Positions 1 through 12,869 are shown, counted from the stretch's first letter. The stretch: 64,000 nucleotides of DNA from Salvator merianae (GCA_003586115.2 QVOM02000049.1:20195881-20259880), one strand, 5' to 3'. Made by a program: numbers and translations. Notes: generated from the letters alone by a model not told the origin.

Positions 1-39
1 ATTTTTTTGCACACTTCCTACATAGAGGTGTTTTGCGAG

Positions 40-330
40 AGGAACGATCCCACAATGAAATGCCAGACAGAAGTAAGCAATCATTAATATGGAAAACCCA
101 GCGTTGTTGCTGAGTTTTCTGTAATAACGACGTAGTGAGTCTTTATTCCACTAACCTGGGACTACACTGGGATTGCCTCAAATATGTGTGGCAATCCCAG
201 TATAGTCCTGAGAACATTGTGGGTTTTTACCCACATCTGGAGGCACCGCAATTCATATTCAATCTGCAGCCTATTGTAAGAATTGCTCCTATAACTCTGC
301 CCTTATTGCCATATTAAGCATAACACCCAC
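40..330 (-). mobile_element. Hairpin-bearing DNA element, partial, reversed
   Basis: Contains a 19-bp stem (159-177 with 190-208, one mismatch) around a 12-nt loop. The same hairpin family is found at 43029-43078 and 58192-58241, and in diverged form inside the elements at 37094 and 55082. Flanked by 'atctggaggcacc' on the right, the reverse of the 'ggtgcctccag' end seen elsewhere. Confidence 0.6.
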
Positions 331-734
331 AACTGGGAACATTTTTTTCAGCTGTCCCCCAATTCTAACCAATGTTACTTAACTAGAATAGGAACTAGGA
401 AAAACAGGCACTTCCACTTTAACCACAAACAATTCTGTGGTGAATATCGACTTTGTAGTTATCAGCTGGTTCCATATCATTCTTCTCTGACAGAGACAAG
501 CATGCATGGGTTGAAATACATATCCAGACTGCTCAGACCAGAACTACAGGAAGAATACGTGCAATTCCCAATTGTGACAACTTAAGTTTCAAACTACAAT
601 CAGAATCTTCTGAAATTCCTGCAGTGAAATGTACTTTGTTGGTTTAAGCAATACAAGGCAAGTTCCAATAACCTTTAAACTTACAGACAGCAACTATGGC
701 AAGGCTCACTTCAGCAGAGAAATCAACATTATTT

Positions 735-1140
735 GACCTTCGTAGAATCACAGGATTGGAAGGGACCTCCGGAGTCATCGAGTCCAACCCCCTCCTCAAT
801 GCAGGATTCACTAAACCATCCCAGACAGATATCTGTCCAGCCTCTCCTTGAAGACCTCCATTGAAGGAGAGCCCACCACTTCCTGTGGCAACCTATTCCA
901 TTGACTAATTGCCCTTACTGTCAGAAAGCTTTTCTAATATTAGTCTGTATCTACTCCCTTGAAGTTTCATCCCATTGTTTCGAGTCCTTCTTGTGTCAGT
1001 GAGAATAGGGCCAAAAAGGCCATTTGGTAAGGTCCCTTGAGGTGTGGTAACTATATGTTGCTGCCTATATCCGGCCCACAGCCAACCTCCAAAGCAGGAA
1101 ATCCACACTCAGAGGCAACCTGCTGGTAAACCCAGCAAAG
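735..1140 (-). mobile_element. CR1 LINE 3' end fragment
   Basis: Carries the CR1 3' tail in reverse ('ttggaagggacct...gagtccaacccc...'), followed by text typical of amniote CR1 copies ('cagacagatatctgtccagc'). 5'-truncated and degenerate. Confidence 0.85.
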
Positions 1141-1569
1141 CGCTCCAAGGTTTTGCTTTGTGCACTCCTGCTACTTTCACCTGGAAAGACAAGTACAGCA
1201 GAAACAACTTACTTTGACAGATTTCTGCCTAGTGCAGTTAAGTGCTGGACAAAAAAGGGACCATATCCATGGCCATCTCCTGTCTGACATTTAACTTACA
1301 CCTGCAGAAACTTCAAGGACGTAGAACATTTGTACCGTAGTCTCAAAGGCTAGGATATGTCAGCCACATCCATGATGTGAAGTAAACCCCACTAGAACGT
1401 TGGCCAGTTTGCTGGTCATAAAGATGCTCCCTTAATTAACATTTGATTCTGCACCTGACATTTACTAGCATATACAAAGAAGCAACTTCCAAGGAAAGAA
1501 TCAGTGATTGGGAATAAAGTAATAGCATGTGTCCACTCATGCATAGGAAGGCCAAATTCTTTCTTTTAC

Positions 1570-2120
1570 TGACTGTATCCCCAAGTAGTAGGGATACAAT
1601 CTACTGATGGGGCAACCTGCACATATAAAGGGACTTACAGGACTCGATTACAGGTGGTCCATTTTTGTGTTGGACTAACAATGACCACCTCCCTAGGCCA
1701 TTCCTATCTGGCAAGAAAGCGCCCCTCTGGAATCCTTGCAGTGGCATAACCCCAGGTACGGGGCTATTCCAAAGTCTGGGGGCCACCACAAAAAAGGCTG
1801 TCTTGCATGCTGCCACCTCTCAAACTTCTGAGGGTGATGGAACTGCAAGAAGGGTCTCCCCGTGTAATCTTAATACCCAAGTAAATCTGTTTAGGAAAAC
1901 GTGCTCCTTCAGATATCTGGGGCCCAACTCACTTAGGGCTTCATATGCAAGAGTTAATGCCTTGAACTGGGATATAGTAGTGCATAAGTAACTAGTGCAA
2001 ATCTTCCAAATTTGGCATGATGTGCATGCATCCAACCAGAGGCTCCCAGAAGAAGTTGGCTTGCTAAACTGTGCACTAGTTCCAGCTTCCAAGCAATCTT
2101 GTAGACGCAAATGAATCTTC
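1570..2120 (-). mobile_element. L2-like LINE fragment with ORF2 C-terminal remnant
   Basis: The minus strand encodes FFVVAPRLWNSPVPG, a decayed form of the '...VVAPRLWNSLP...' block near the C terminus of L2-type ORF2, followed by 3' UTR-like text shared with other L2 copies in the window ('gccttgaactgg...'). Confidence 0.65.
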
Positions 2121-2161
2121 AAGCTGTAGAATTATGACGCTATTGAGTATTGTACATCTAA

Positions 2162-2380
2162 GGCTGCATCCGCACACACTTTTTAAAAGTAGCTTAAAAG
2201 CAGTTTAGAGGTCGCAGCATGGGGATGCTATTATTCCCATCCCACCTCTAATTCACATTAAAGGCCAATGAATGTACCTTAAAGTGCATTTTCCAGCCTT
2301 TATAAAGAATTAGCAATGTGGGTGCTATCACCTCTAAGGCACTTCTAAGCCATTTTTCTTTACTGCTTATGGATGCAGCT
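2162..2380. mobile_element. Palindromic non-autonomous DNA transposon (MITE)
   Basis: Ends GGCTGCATCCGCAC and (reverse complement of the right end) AGCTGCATCCATAAG form an imperfect terminal inverted repeat; internal arms also pair partly. A related internal segment recurs at about 54955-55080. Confidence 0.6.
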
Positions 2381-2870
2381 GAAAATATTGTTTATATCTC
2401 ACACAAATGTATCCTATGGATCTTTCCCCTGTTATCAGAAATTTGTCTTTGAAATTAGACACATCCCTTAAATGGACAAGCAGCAATCTTGGAAGCACGG
2501 TGTTTGTATGTATCTACTCTCTTCACAAAGCGGCATGCCAAGTATGAGAGGCGTCTGAATGTAACTCCGTTATGTGAATTACGGTTCTGTTACAGCTATA
2601 ATCTAAGTTTAGGACGCTTAGGGAATAAGACGAGGTGTACACAACTGAACACTCTTTCATCTGACGGCAAAACGGCAACATCCAATTCCAAGGAGGTGAG
2701 CAGGGAAGGGCGGAAAGTCGGGGCAAGCAGCAGTGTCCATACGCAGCTTTTACATACACGGGATACTCCCAGCGCGCGGCGCTCCTCACACTGGACCCGC
2801 CCCGCCCTCCCAGGTGCTGAAGAAGAAGACAGATTCTCCCAAAGGCTCCGCCCCTCCTCTTCTCACTCAC

Positions 2871-3561
2871 CCAGGTTGACGAAGCTCATGACCATATCGG
2901 CTTCGCTGAGGAAGGCGCTGTCCTGGGAAGTGGCCAAAGCAGGTGAAGCGCCGCCGCCGCCTCTCGACGACCCCGAGTGGTGGCTGAGGAGCGTCTTGCT
3001 CTGCAGCGGCTGCGCGACCGGCGCCTCCTGGCCGCCTCCGCGCCGCCCTTCGTCCTCCTCGTCCTCCCCGCTGGAGAGCGTGTTATACAGATCCAGCATA
3101 AAAAGCGGCGCGGAGTTGAGCCGGCCCGGAGGGGGCATCGACAGCTGCTGGTGGTGCCGCTTGTGGGGAAGGGGCGCTCCGTGGGCGCCTGGCAGCGGCA
3201 ACTGCAAGCCGTGCGCGGGCCGGGGCCGGTGAGGCAAGCCCAAGACGGACAGGATTTCCTTCTGCATTTCCCGCTTTTCGTGAGACTTGAGGCGCCGGTA
3301 GAGGAAGCCCGCCGAGGAGGTGGAGACTGGCGCCTGCTGCTGCTGCGGCGGCGGCGGCGGCTGCTCCTTGCTGCTGCTGCTGCCGCCCGCCGCTCCGTCG
3401 ACGCCCCGACTGCCCGCCGGGAGCAGCAGCGCCCCCGCGGCAGCAGGCAGCAGGGGCAGCGCGGAGGGCGGCGGGGAAGAGCCGCCGCCGCCGCAGCTAC
3501 TGCAGACCAGCGCCCACCACCACCACCACCACCACCACAGCCAGCGCCGCTTGCCAGGCAT
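2871..3561 (-). CDS. BMP6: Bone morphogenetic protein 6, coding part of exon 1 (partial gene)
   Basis: Encodes the signal peptide and first part of the propeptide of a secreted TGF-beta family ligand; 230 codons plus one base (phase 1), then a GT donor at 2865-2870 (GTGAGT). Recognised from the BMP5/6/7-type propeptide block [20 protein letters not shown] followed by [11 protein letters not shown], from [12 protein letters not shown], and from the terminal [17 protein letters not shown], the place where human BMP6 exon 1 also ends. The start MPGKRRW resembles human BMP6 and has G at -3. The signal-peptide core is odd: W-L followed by eight Trp, from a TGG microsatellite. Glycine, proline and glutamine runs also mark the N-terminal third. 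The propeptide remainder and cystine-knot domain must lie beyond the left edge. BMP7 or BMP5 is less likely because of the start sequence, the [10 protein letters not shown] segment and the DSP synteny. Confidence 0.95.
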
Positions 3562-4650
3562 CGCTTGTCTGCCCGCCTCGTCGAGCTGCCGCAGCGCCGG
3601 TTCGCTTTCTCGAAGGGCTCGAGGCTCTCGCCTCAGGGAGTCTCTTTCTCCTTCCCACCCCCCCTGCCCTCGGGGTGGGGGGCTTAATTCATTGGAGGGG
3701 AAGATGAGGGGTCGGAGCCACCTTCGTAATCAGGAAAGCCATTCTTCTGTCCTCCCGCCCGGCGTTCAGCCCTACACCGCAGGTGGGACGGGAGGGTCTC
3801 TCTCGCACCCCAGCGCCACGTTCCTCGGGCAGCCCAGAAAGCGCCGCGCTCTCAGGTGCCGAGTTCCCTCACTGCTTCATGGATACAGCGCGAGTGGGGA
3901 TCGTGTGCAGGAGAGGGAGCCGTCCGTTCGCTGGGCTTCCCGCACACCAAGTATTTTCCCCAAATCTTCTGGGGGGGGGGCGTCTGGGGTTTCTCCTCAG
4001 CCGGGACTGTGCGCCTCTTTCTCTTCTTCTTCCTCCTCCTCCTCTTCCCCCACGCCGAAAGCAAAAAAATACAAATAAAAACAGATAAATTAAAGCCGCA
4101 TGCCGTCCGCCGCTTTCCTCTGTTTTGCCAAGGGGTCCTCCGCACGCGTGGTAGAATTCAGACAAGCGGCTCCTCCTGACAGGTATCGGGGCGGCGGCAG
4201 CAGGACGGGCTGAAGAAGGCGAAGGCGCACAAGTTACGCCCAGCAAATAAAAGCAAAACTTCCTTTCTTTCTCCCCCCCGAGGAGTCAACTTCCTTTACG
4301 AAAGTAGCTTCCCTCTCAAGGGCTCTCCTGTCTCGCTCCCGCAGCAGCTCGTGCAAGAGACGAGGGCGCTTCTCTGACAATCCCAATTGCGCGCGCTCTC
4401 TCCGCTCGTCAGCCGCGGGCCGTCCCGATGAGCAGCCACTCATGTGAGCAGCTCCCAGACGCCCCGCCGCAGGTAGCACGATCCAGCTGCGAGGAGCTCC
4501 CGCCTCCTTCTCCTCTGATGGGCAGCTGGGGGAACGATTAAAGAGCCTCCCCGGTCACTGTCCGTCATCTCTGAAGTCTCTCCTCCCCAAGAGGGGGCGT
4601 TGCCTCCCGCAAACTTCTCCAAATCTTCACAGTTCTGCTGCCTCGGTCAC
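3562..4650 (-). promoter_or_regulatory. BMP6: BMP6 5' UTR and promoter within a CpG island
   Basis: GC- and CpG-rich sequence continues from exon 1 (about 2780) to about 4650, including a CGCGCGC run near 4389 and several GC-box-like tracts. It holds the 5' UTR and transcription start of BMP6, but I cannot place the start site: no convincing TATA box is visible on the minus strand. Long open frames here, on both strands, are what GC-rich DNA gives by chance. Confidence 0.7.
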
Positions 4651-5390
4651 AGGGAGTCTGAAGGTTCAGCTCCTGCCCCTTCCCAAAACGACCTAGGCGG
4701 ATGAGGATTGAAAGAGTCAGCGCAGGACGCTCTTAGATGGACCTCTCGGAGAGAAGGAGACAAGGGAAGGACTCTGCTTGGTCTCTGCCTTGTCCTGAGC
4801 AGAATTAGACTCACTTTCAGATATGTGGAAGCGAAAGAGATATTATTTCATCAGCATGGGGTTTGGGTCGGAGAAGGAGCTCTTTTCCTATTTGGCATCT
4901 GTAGCCTTAAAAAAGTTAAGAGCAGAAAGGACGAGCAGTACAAAGCATGTATGCAGACAGTTAAAAAATAAGAAGAAAACCAGGAATGGCACAAGGAAGT
5001 GTATAACTGGAAGCAAAAGAATCCCGAGGAAAAGTTAGTAGTTCGAGCAGCCCCATAAAAGCTAGTCCTATGGGTGCTCTGCTTATGTGTGTGTCTGGTT
5101 AAACTCAGAGGCTTGAAACAGAAAAGGTGGGGAGGCAGCATCATACTTTCTAGTTGGTAGACTGCATTCCACCAAGTCCTGGTTGGATCATAGCAAGTAT
5201 GGTTCATAAAAGCATTTTCGTCATTTTTCACATACACTTTTGATGGAACCATTCAGTATAGGTCCCACAGTGGGTGTTCCAGAGACAGCTTTGTTTTGTA
5301 ACTTTGTGCAGATTTACACTTTTTTTTAAGAAACCCAAACCCATCCTCTTCTAATCCAGGATTAGAAATTGCCATTATGTATGTCTTGTT

Positions 5391-5582
5391 GGATACCACC
5401 AAGTTGTGGCTGATTCCTGGTTGACTGCATGGGTACTTCCATAGGCACCTCCATGCAGTTTTGTTGGCTGAGATACAGAAGAGGTTTCCATTGCCTCCTT
5501 CCATGGAGAGTCTGAGGAGTGAACCAGTGACCTCTGCTTCCCGGGCAGTTTGCTCTACCATTGAGTTACAGTCACAGCCACT
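5391..5582 (-). mobile_element. tRNA-derived SINE
   Basis: Reverse copy of the SINE whose head reads 'tagctcagtggtagagcaaactgcc' with a B box like 'ggttcgatcc' and whose body ends 'ccaggagtcggctacgactcagtgg...'. Degenerate. The tRNA-like head has SINE tail attached, so it is not a functional tRNA gene. Confidence 0.8.
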
Positions 5583-6937
5583 TAGCTCTAAGCCTTCCAA
5601 ATAAAGAGTGTGACCAAACTGTGGCATTCCAGACATTGGCTGATGCTCATAGCAGTATATTATTAATCTGGCCAAATTGCCAATAACGATGAAAGCTGTA
5701 GTTCAGCAACTTTTGGAGCACCATAATCTGCATGCCCCATTTTAAGGCTGCATGGAACCACTCATTGGGAGCGTGAAGGTTGCATGGAATTACTAAGTAT
5801 GCCCAAGTCTAACAAACGCTTGAACTGAAGATCTCTTGGAAGCCATATGTAGGCTACCTTGGACTCTATGTTGAAGAAAGGCAAGATGTAAATACAAGCA
5901 AATGAGGAAACAGAACATATTCTGCAGAAGACACGTACATCCTTATACACTGGACAGCTTCAAAAGTGAATTCGACAAATTAAGTGAGACTTTACTATCT
6001 GTAAGTCTGGAAGTTGCATGCATCTGAGAATCAGCTGCTGAGCAATGAAAGCCCTCTGGCTTTCATATCCAGCTCGTGAGCTCCTCACACCAGCTGCTGA
6101 AACAACCAACTGTGTGTTGATGAATGTTTTTAGCAATACAATATGGCAATTGCATAAGTTTATCAAGTAATTCCTTAGGTCAGGGATGGAGACCTATGAC
6201 CTGACAGTTGTTGTTGAACTATGATTTCCATCATCTTGACCATTGCCGGTGCTGGATAGAATTATGGGACCTGAACTTATATTAGCATTCTCCTGTTTAG
6301 ACTTGGCTCAGTAATCATTTTAACTTTACCCAACTGTCAAATTCACAACCACCAAAACACATACAATAGGCAAAAGACATAATCTTGGTGAACAGGCATG
6401 AGAATAGGAATTCACTGTTCCCAATACTGTATCTCTTGATGAAGAGCACATTAACTCCCTGGATCCAATGCATTCTATTTAAAGAAACAAGAGTCCAGTT
6501 TTTCCATTTAAAGAGTTCAACTGTTCAGAACAAATTCTTAGAGCAAGAGTCATAACACATACTTATACATATACATTTCCTATGAATGGCATGAGTAAAT
6601 AGCTGTAGATAACAGGGCTGCTACACTTTTAGAGCTGGAGATGGGAACATATGACTCAGAGCAGTTGGAATTTAGAAATATCCAGTCAGTCCCAGTGGTC
6701 AGTGTTTATGGGAATCATAGTCCAGCAGCTTGTGGAAAGCCACAGGTTTCCCACTTCTTATTTAAAGCCATGTAAAAGAGGGATTTCAACAGGTGCAACT
6801 GTTTTACAGAACAGGGTTGTAGGGCATTAGAAGCAATGCCTACAGAAATTTCCTCTTCTATGCAATTATATGAAAAGGTGCAAGAGCCCTATCCTTCTTT
6901 CCGTCTGATCATCCTAACAAGTTACCCTCCAACTAAG

Positions 6938-7160
6938 ACTGTGTTCAGACATAACAAAAGGGGTGACTTGGAGGTGCCTCATAGAGACAGTATGTGGCAC
7001 TTGTGTTCCCAAGTCTTCTCTAATCCACCTTTTCTAGCATAGAATGTTCATGAAAAAGGGAGGGGCAGTCTGGTGCGTGAACAATCTCACCACAAAGTCA
7101 TCTCTGAGTCATGTCAGAGATGCTTTTTGTTGTTGTTGTTGTTGTTGTATGATTACAGCC
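6938..7160 (+). mobile_element. hAT-like MITE, family A
   Basis: Ends 'ctgtgttcagacataac' and (reverse complement) 'gctgtaatcatacaac' give an imperfect inverted repeat. Flanks share CTAAGA (6934-6939 and about 7160-7165), compatible with a decayed 8-bp target site. A TTG microsatellite (7129-7148) grew near the right end. Related copies: 36924, 51655, 53395 and possibly 33495. Confidence 0.65.
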
Positions 7161-8545
7161 TAAGATAGCAGTTTTGGATAAATTGGCGGCTGTTTCCTTT
7201 CTGTAGATTTGCATGGATCTTAAGGATATAAGCTTACTTGAAAACAAGTCATAAGAGCAGATACACTTGCTGATGTAGAGCACACAATGGATAAGAAATT
7301 CTTAGACAGACAACAAAATGAAAGGAGTTTATGAGCTTATTCAGCGTGTGTTTCCTCTCACTTCCATAACTTATTTATGGAGGCAGGCCCTCATACTAAA
7401 AACAATGTATCTTATTTCACAAGTGGAGCAGTTAACAGGAAGTATAATAACCTGTGAATAACTTCAACAGGAAGTCCATGAACTTAGAACAGGCCAGGGT
7501 TGTTGTTTTTAAAAAGCTAAGTAGTTAATCGGTGTTCATTCCAAAAGATCACTTAAGATAACAGGCATTCTTTCGTTTGCTTGACAAATAACCCAAGTAA
7601 AGACAACAAGAGTAAGTTCTGGATAGTATTTCACTTTTTTTTACAAAAAACCACACAATCTACTTAGGAACATTATATAACTACTAAATGGTTGAAAGAA
7701 TTTTGTATTATTCATAGTTTTTACTGAACTGTACAAAGAAGGAACACTATTATAATTTTTTCTTTTATTACAGTTGGGCAACAGCCAGAGGTCAGGCTGA
7801 GAGGGATTTGCTTATCTAGGGCTTCCTGTTTATGGTGGGGGAAAGATTATGCCTCTGCACCTTTTAAACGGCTTTTTAAAAATTACCTCTTAGGGGAAAA
7901 TGTTGTTCAGCGTTTGGAAACGTTCCTTTTTAAAACGACTGTAGTTCAACCATTTCAACCTTATATCTTACGAGCTCAGTTCAGGCTCAAGAGATTGAGA
8001 GACAGTTGGAGCAGTAATAGGACACCTGTTAATTTCCCACCACTGATCTCAAGATGCCCAGCCAAGCATTTAGAAAGGATGGAAATTCTACTAGTAACAT
8101 TTGCAGGGTGACAGGTTTATCATCTGTGTCCTAGGCTATCCCTCCAAGTTGCTGGAGGTTAAGGACTGGGTTTTCTCTGGCAGCCTAAAGGATTGTAATC
8201 AACTGAATTTCCAGAATATGCTCTTTGAATATATTGCGCATCTTTTCACTCCTTCCTTGCTGCTCTTCACCAAATGATCATTTAGATATTGTACCAGCAT
8301 TTTGCTCTTTGAGGCAAGCTCCTAATGGCACCATGAGTGATAGTTCAAGATAGGGAGATAAATTCTTCTGAAATCTTACAGCCAGGAAAGTCAGCATTGT
8401 ACCTGCCTTCTTCAGCTATGTGATAGAAGCTGTACTCCAAAACATCTTGAAAGTACTTAATTGGCCAAAGCTGCCTTATAAAGAATCAGATCACCTCTAT
8501 AATCTACATCAGGAGCAGGGAGCCTGTAACACTACTACTGTATTC

Positions 8546-8760
8546 GTTGTTGTTGTTAGGTACCATTGAGTCATATCCAAGTCTTGGTTGACTGCATGTG
8601 CACCTCCATGGGCACCTCTATGCAGTTTGCTTGGCAGAGATACCTCTATGCAGTTTGCTTGCTTTGCCATTGTCTACTTTTGGAGAGAGATTAGGGATCA
8701 AACTGACAACCTTCTATTTTCCAGGCTGCTTGCATTACCACTGAGCTACAGCCTCCGCCT
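8546..8760 (-). mobile_element. tRNA-derived SINE with short internal duplication
   Basis: Begins with the (TTG)n complement of the ACAAC tail and ends with the complement of the A box ('taccactgagctacagcc'). A segment of about 23 bp ('cctctatgcagtttgcttg') is repeated in tandem in this copy. Confidence 0.8.
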
Positions 8761-8898
8761 GAATATCTCTCATCAATCCTGGCTATGTAGGCAGAGAATG
8801 ACAAGAAGCAGAGCTCTAACAACAGGTTCTCCATCCTTGGTCTTCATGAAAACTTGCATCTCTTCATGGATTTGGACTATTTCCAATCCTTCCTAGGG

Positions 8899-9112
8899 CC
8901 CAGTCACACCTAAGTTTTAATTCAGCTTCAGTCCACTTTCAGACTGAGAGAACACATCAGTGAAGTAATATGATGTTTTCTTTCAGCATTATCTAACTCA
9001 GAAAATCCACTTTTGGGGTAGATAAGAAAATGATTAATCACTTTGCTGATGTGTTCTTCAATCCAAAAGTGGACTGAAGCTGGATTAAAATTTAGGTGTG
9101 ATTGGTGTGAAT
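8899..9112. mobile_element. MITE with long terminal inverted repeats
   Basis: The outer roughly 45 bp on each side are inverted copies: 'cagtcacacctaagttttaa' on the left, 'ttaaaatttaggtgtgattg' on the right, both leading into 'cttcagtccactt'. The element at 47884-48381 is the same family. Confidence 0.8.
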
Positions 9113-10359
9113 TGACACCTTTTTTACATAAAGCATTTCCTTTGTTACTGAGCTAAGGCCCAGGACTTCCTGAACAGAACACCCTAGTATTCACTTTGGA
9201 AAAGTTGCTTAGCTCCAGTGGTTAAGGATCATAGAAGATGTAGTTCACAAAAACTTTCTCCAAATTCTATTAAGATTTTATCACATTTTGAATTTTGGGT
9301 AACTATGGGGTCCCACTACTACACTTGCATGTCTGGTTTGGATCCTGATCATGCCACTTTAATTCAGAAATCTATATGACTGCACTACATTTGTTGAAAA
9401 TAATAATGAGGGGTACTTTGCTATTCAAGGTGATGTATTTTTTTAAAAAAGATCATTTTTAAAATACTTTTTTCATGTACATAGTGCTTCATTGATGAAT
9501 AAAACATAAAGCTGTTCACGGAGGAGTGTGGGACTTCAGAATTAAACACTATTAAAAGAATGTTTTACATTCTAATATTTGCTCTCTCTCAAACTTTCCT
9601 TTCACTGTCTTTAAATATGTTATGAATGCAGAGTACAGAATATGTTTTTGGACATCATATTTTCCTACACGTGAAGGACATCTGGTGGTGAACCAGAGTC
9701 AGCTTTTTAAAAACTCTTCCATATAGGAAAAATAGCAGTTTGCTTTTTGAATTAGCTTCTTTAAATTCTTGCTCCTAAGCCAAGGTACTGTCTGTTCTAA
9801 TACTCAGAAGGTGTGTCACTTCTTTGTTAGTGAAAATATAGCCATAAATGTATCTGTCATCACCAGAGGAATTAAAGACCAAAAACATTTGTCAAAATAT
9901 CCCAAACAATTAAATGATTTTATTTTTTCATGTGTCTCATTCTTTATTTCTCCAGTGAACCCAGGGTGACATACATAAAGTTATCACATTTTGTCCGTTT
10001 ACTAATACTAATAAGGTAGATCAGAATACAAAATATGTTGTTCAAGTTCACCCAATATGATGGTTCCATCAGAATTTTGAACTCTGTTTTCTCCATTACA
10101 GAGCCAACAGACTATTCTCTCTGTATTATGACAATTAATATTTCCTCTATTAGTTATAATGTCTAGGTAAGAATTTCTCCAACTGAGGATTGTGCAGATA
10201 TAAGTATCACACACAAAGGCTATAAAACAGGCAGGAAAATCCAGACTTGAATTTACTTTGTTTCCCCCCACCTACCCCCCGACTCAGAAGACTGGTAAAC
10301 CTGTCTGATAAAATGGCCTTAAAGAGGTTAGCGAGACAGTGGCATAGATTCTACACTTT

Positions 10360-11760
10360 TTCCAATTATTTATTTAGTTTATTTCAAACATTAATATACA
10401 TCTTCCCATTTTAAAAAAAATCTCAAAACAGTTTGCAGAAGAAATATTAAAAGCAGGGGGGGTGAGAAGCACTTTAAAAAAATTCAGGAGTTAAAAACCC
10501 ATTAAAAGCTAGGTGAGTTAGAGAGAAAACTTATCATTCAGACAAATATGTATTTAATAGGTATCTAAAAGCTGAATGTAGGTGTCTCCTGAATAGCAGA
10601 GGATAGGCAATACATAAGGTAGCTGCTACCATAGAGAAAGCCTGACAGTGAACCATCATGAGATAGCATTCTGTATTTTGTGGTACCCAGTACCCATAGT
10701 CAGACTTCTGCAGATAATCTCAGGGCTCTTCCAGGCTTGTAATGAGGATGGTATTCTTTAAGGTACTATGGTCCCAGGTTTAGGGTCTTATATGCCAAAC
10801 AAAAAGTCACAAACCTTCCCTGGTAGCTAACTGGCAACCAGTGCAATTACTTAAGCACGTGTATGATGTGTGTCAAACAGCCACCCCACTCAGAATCCTG
10901 TCTGCCACATTTTGCACCAGATGCAGTTTCCAGAGCAGATACAAGGGGAAGACCCACACTAAGCACCATATGGTAGTCTAATTGTGAGGTCACCAATGCA
11001 TGAACAATAGTAGTCAGGCTATTCCTGTCCAGGTAAGGGCGCAGCTGGTGTAACAGCAGAAGCTGGTGATATGCAGTCCTAGCCACAGAGGTCATCTGAG
11101 CCTCCACTGACAGAGATGACTCCAAGAGCATTCCTAAACTACATACCAGTTCCTTTCAAGGGAGTGCAATGCCATGTACAGCAGGCAAAATCCCCAGTTC
11201 CTGGACCTTGTCACTTCATACCCATAGAGTCTTCATCTTATTAGGCTTCAGCTTTAGTTTATTGGCTGTCATCCAGCTCATCATTGGACTCAAGCACTGG
11301 TTCAGGATATTCACAGCCTCTCCTGATTGAGATGCTATGGAGAAATACAGCTGATGCCACCTGCATGCTGATGACATCCAGCTCCAGAGCTTTTGCCTCC
11401 AGTGACTCCACAGTGATTTTAAATTCTATCATGTGCCACCCTTCAGCCTACCTTCCAGGATTCAAAGTTACAGTCAACCAATGCAATTTTATAGAATCAT
11501 CCTCACACGCAGCTACAGAACCACTATACCACCTTGCTTCCCAATTGCCATTTCCTGGCGGCGAGCCAAAAGGATTCCATGGTCACTGGTTTCCAAGGCT
11601 GCTGAGAGATAGAGGAGGATTAACAGAATTGCACTCCCCATATCTCTCTCCCACAGAAGGCCATCCATCAAGAAAACCAAAGCACATTCTGTCCCCAAAC
11701 CGGGCTTGAACCCAGACTGAAATAGGCCTAGATAATCCGTTTTTTCCAGGAACACACGTA
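10360..11760 (-). mobile_element. L2-like LINE with reverse-transcriptase remnants
   Basis: Minus-strand peptides of L2 ORF2 occur in the right order: LFQSGFKPGLGTECALVF and LSAALETSDHGIL (near 11750-11550; RT palm regions), NQCLSPMMSWMTANKLKL (about 11300), LPAVHGIALPLKG, then SLSVEAQMTSVARTAYHQL and LVTSQLDYH (about 11130-10960). Frameshifts and stops break it. The AT-rich 3' end is near 10360-10390. The region 11770-12350 may be a further, unreadable part. Confidence 0.8.
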
Positions 11761-12869
11761 GCTCTCTAACATCGTGCTCAAAACAAGCGTATCACAACCT
11801 GTTGATGGTTAGAACACACCTCAGGATTACAAGGAGGGCTTTTTTAGGAGCAGACTGGCCATCCCACAGTGAAGCATGCTCCATGGCTTGCTATAATGAG
11901 CCAGGATGGGCAAGGATTGAAAAGACATGTTGTAGGATAAACAGCCACAAGTGTCTTCTCCATGTCATCAGGCCTCAATGAAATGAAAATAATCTCCCAA
12001 AATTGGACAAGATTAGCCCTGAGACACCTCATTAGGTGCTGTCAAAAGCAGCATTCATGTCAAAATGGAGAAGAGTTGTTTTATCCTCAAAGGACCTTGC
12101 AAAATCTTACAGTAGGCTTCTGTGGGCTCCCAAATGATTTACTGAAGCATCTGTCTGCAGTCCCTTCACCAGTATAGAAATTTCTACTGGATGATTACTA
12201 GAGGATGCTATGAAGGCTGCAAAATAATCCTTCTTTGTGACCTTCATGACCATGCAGGAAGCATCTGATGTGTTCAGTCACATTCATGAGGGCACTCAAA
12301 AGCAATCACATCAACAGCACTTCACATCTTCCTGTTTCATAGGTACACAAGGACTTCAACAGGATCACTGGCTCTGACTTCTGGGATTTCCTCCCGAATA
12401 TTCAGGAATCCATCAGATTTCTTAAGTCTCTGGGGGCAGCCAGCCTTAACATGTGACCCATTTTTGTGATGAGGGAATACTAAATTTCTCCAAGTCATGG
12501 TCCTTCTATGACAGTGGGGTAATATTAACACCCACACCCCAAATATCCTTAATGAGATGTGGTATACAAATGAACAGAACAGCACAGCATAATATAGTAT
12601 AGCTGGAATGCTCCAACAAAGATAGGATACAATTGTCATGAAGAAGAACAACAATATGTTGTCAACATTTGTCAAAAAATACTGGGATTTAAAATGCATT
12701 TATTTTCTCTAATGGCTATCAGAGAAACGCTTTTCATGGGAAGGAAAAGACTGAAAATAATAGCTAGATATAAAGCCAAAAACCATACCCACACATTTAC
12801 CTGCGTACTTTTCTTTGCATTTTTAGGATAGATTTCTACCAAGCTGTCTGCAAAGCTCATTATTCTGTT

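Larger units (their letters stand above)
1..2870 (-). other. BMP6: Start of BMP6 intron 1 (donor side), repeat-rich
   Basis: Sequence downstream of the exon 1 donor at 2865-2870. It contains a reversed hairpin-bearing DNA element (about 40-330), a CR1 LINE 3' end (about 735-1140), an L2-like LINE remnant (about 1570-2120) and a palindromic DNA element (2162-2380). I see nothing recognisable in 331-734 or 1141-1569. No BMP6 exon 2 is visible, as expected for a long first intron. Confidence 0.75.

Noticed and set aside
2489..3687. Long plus-strand frames (247, 236 and 252 codons) over the BMP6 CpG island
   Set aside because: They are antisense shadows of BMP6 exon 1 in GC-rich, stop-poor DNA and encode low-complexity strings with no known domain.
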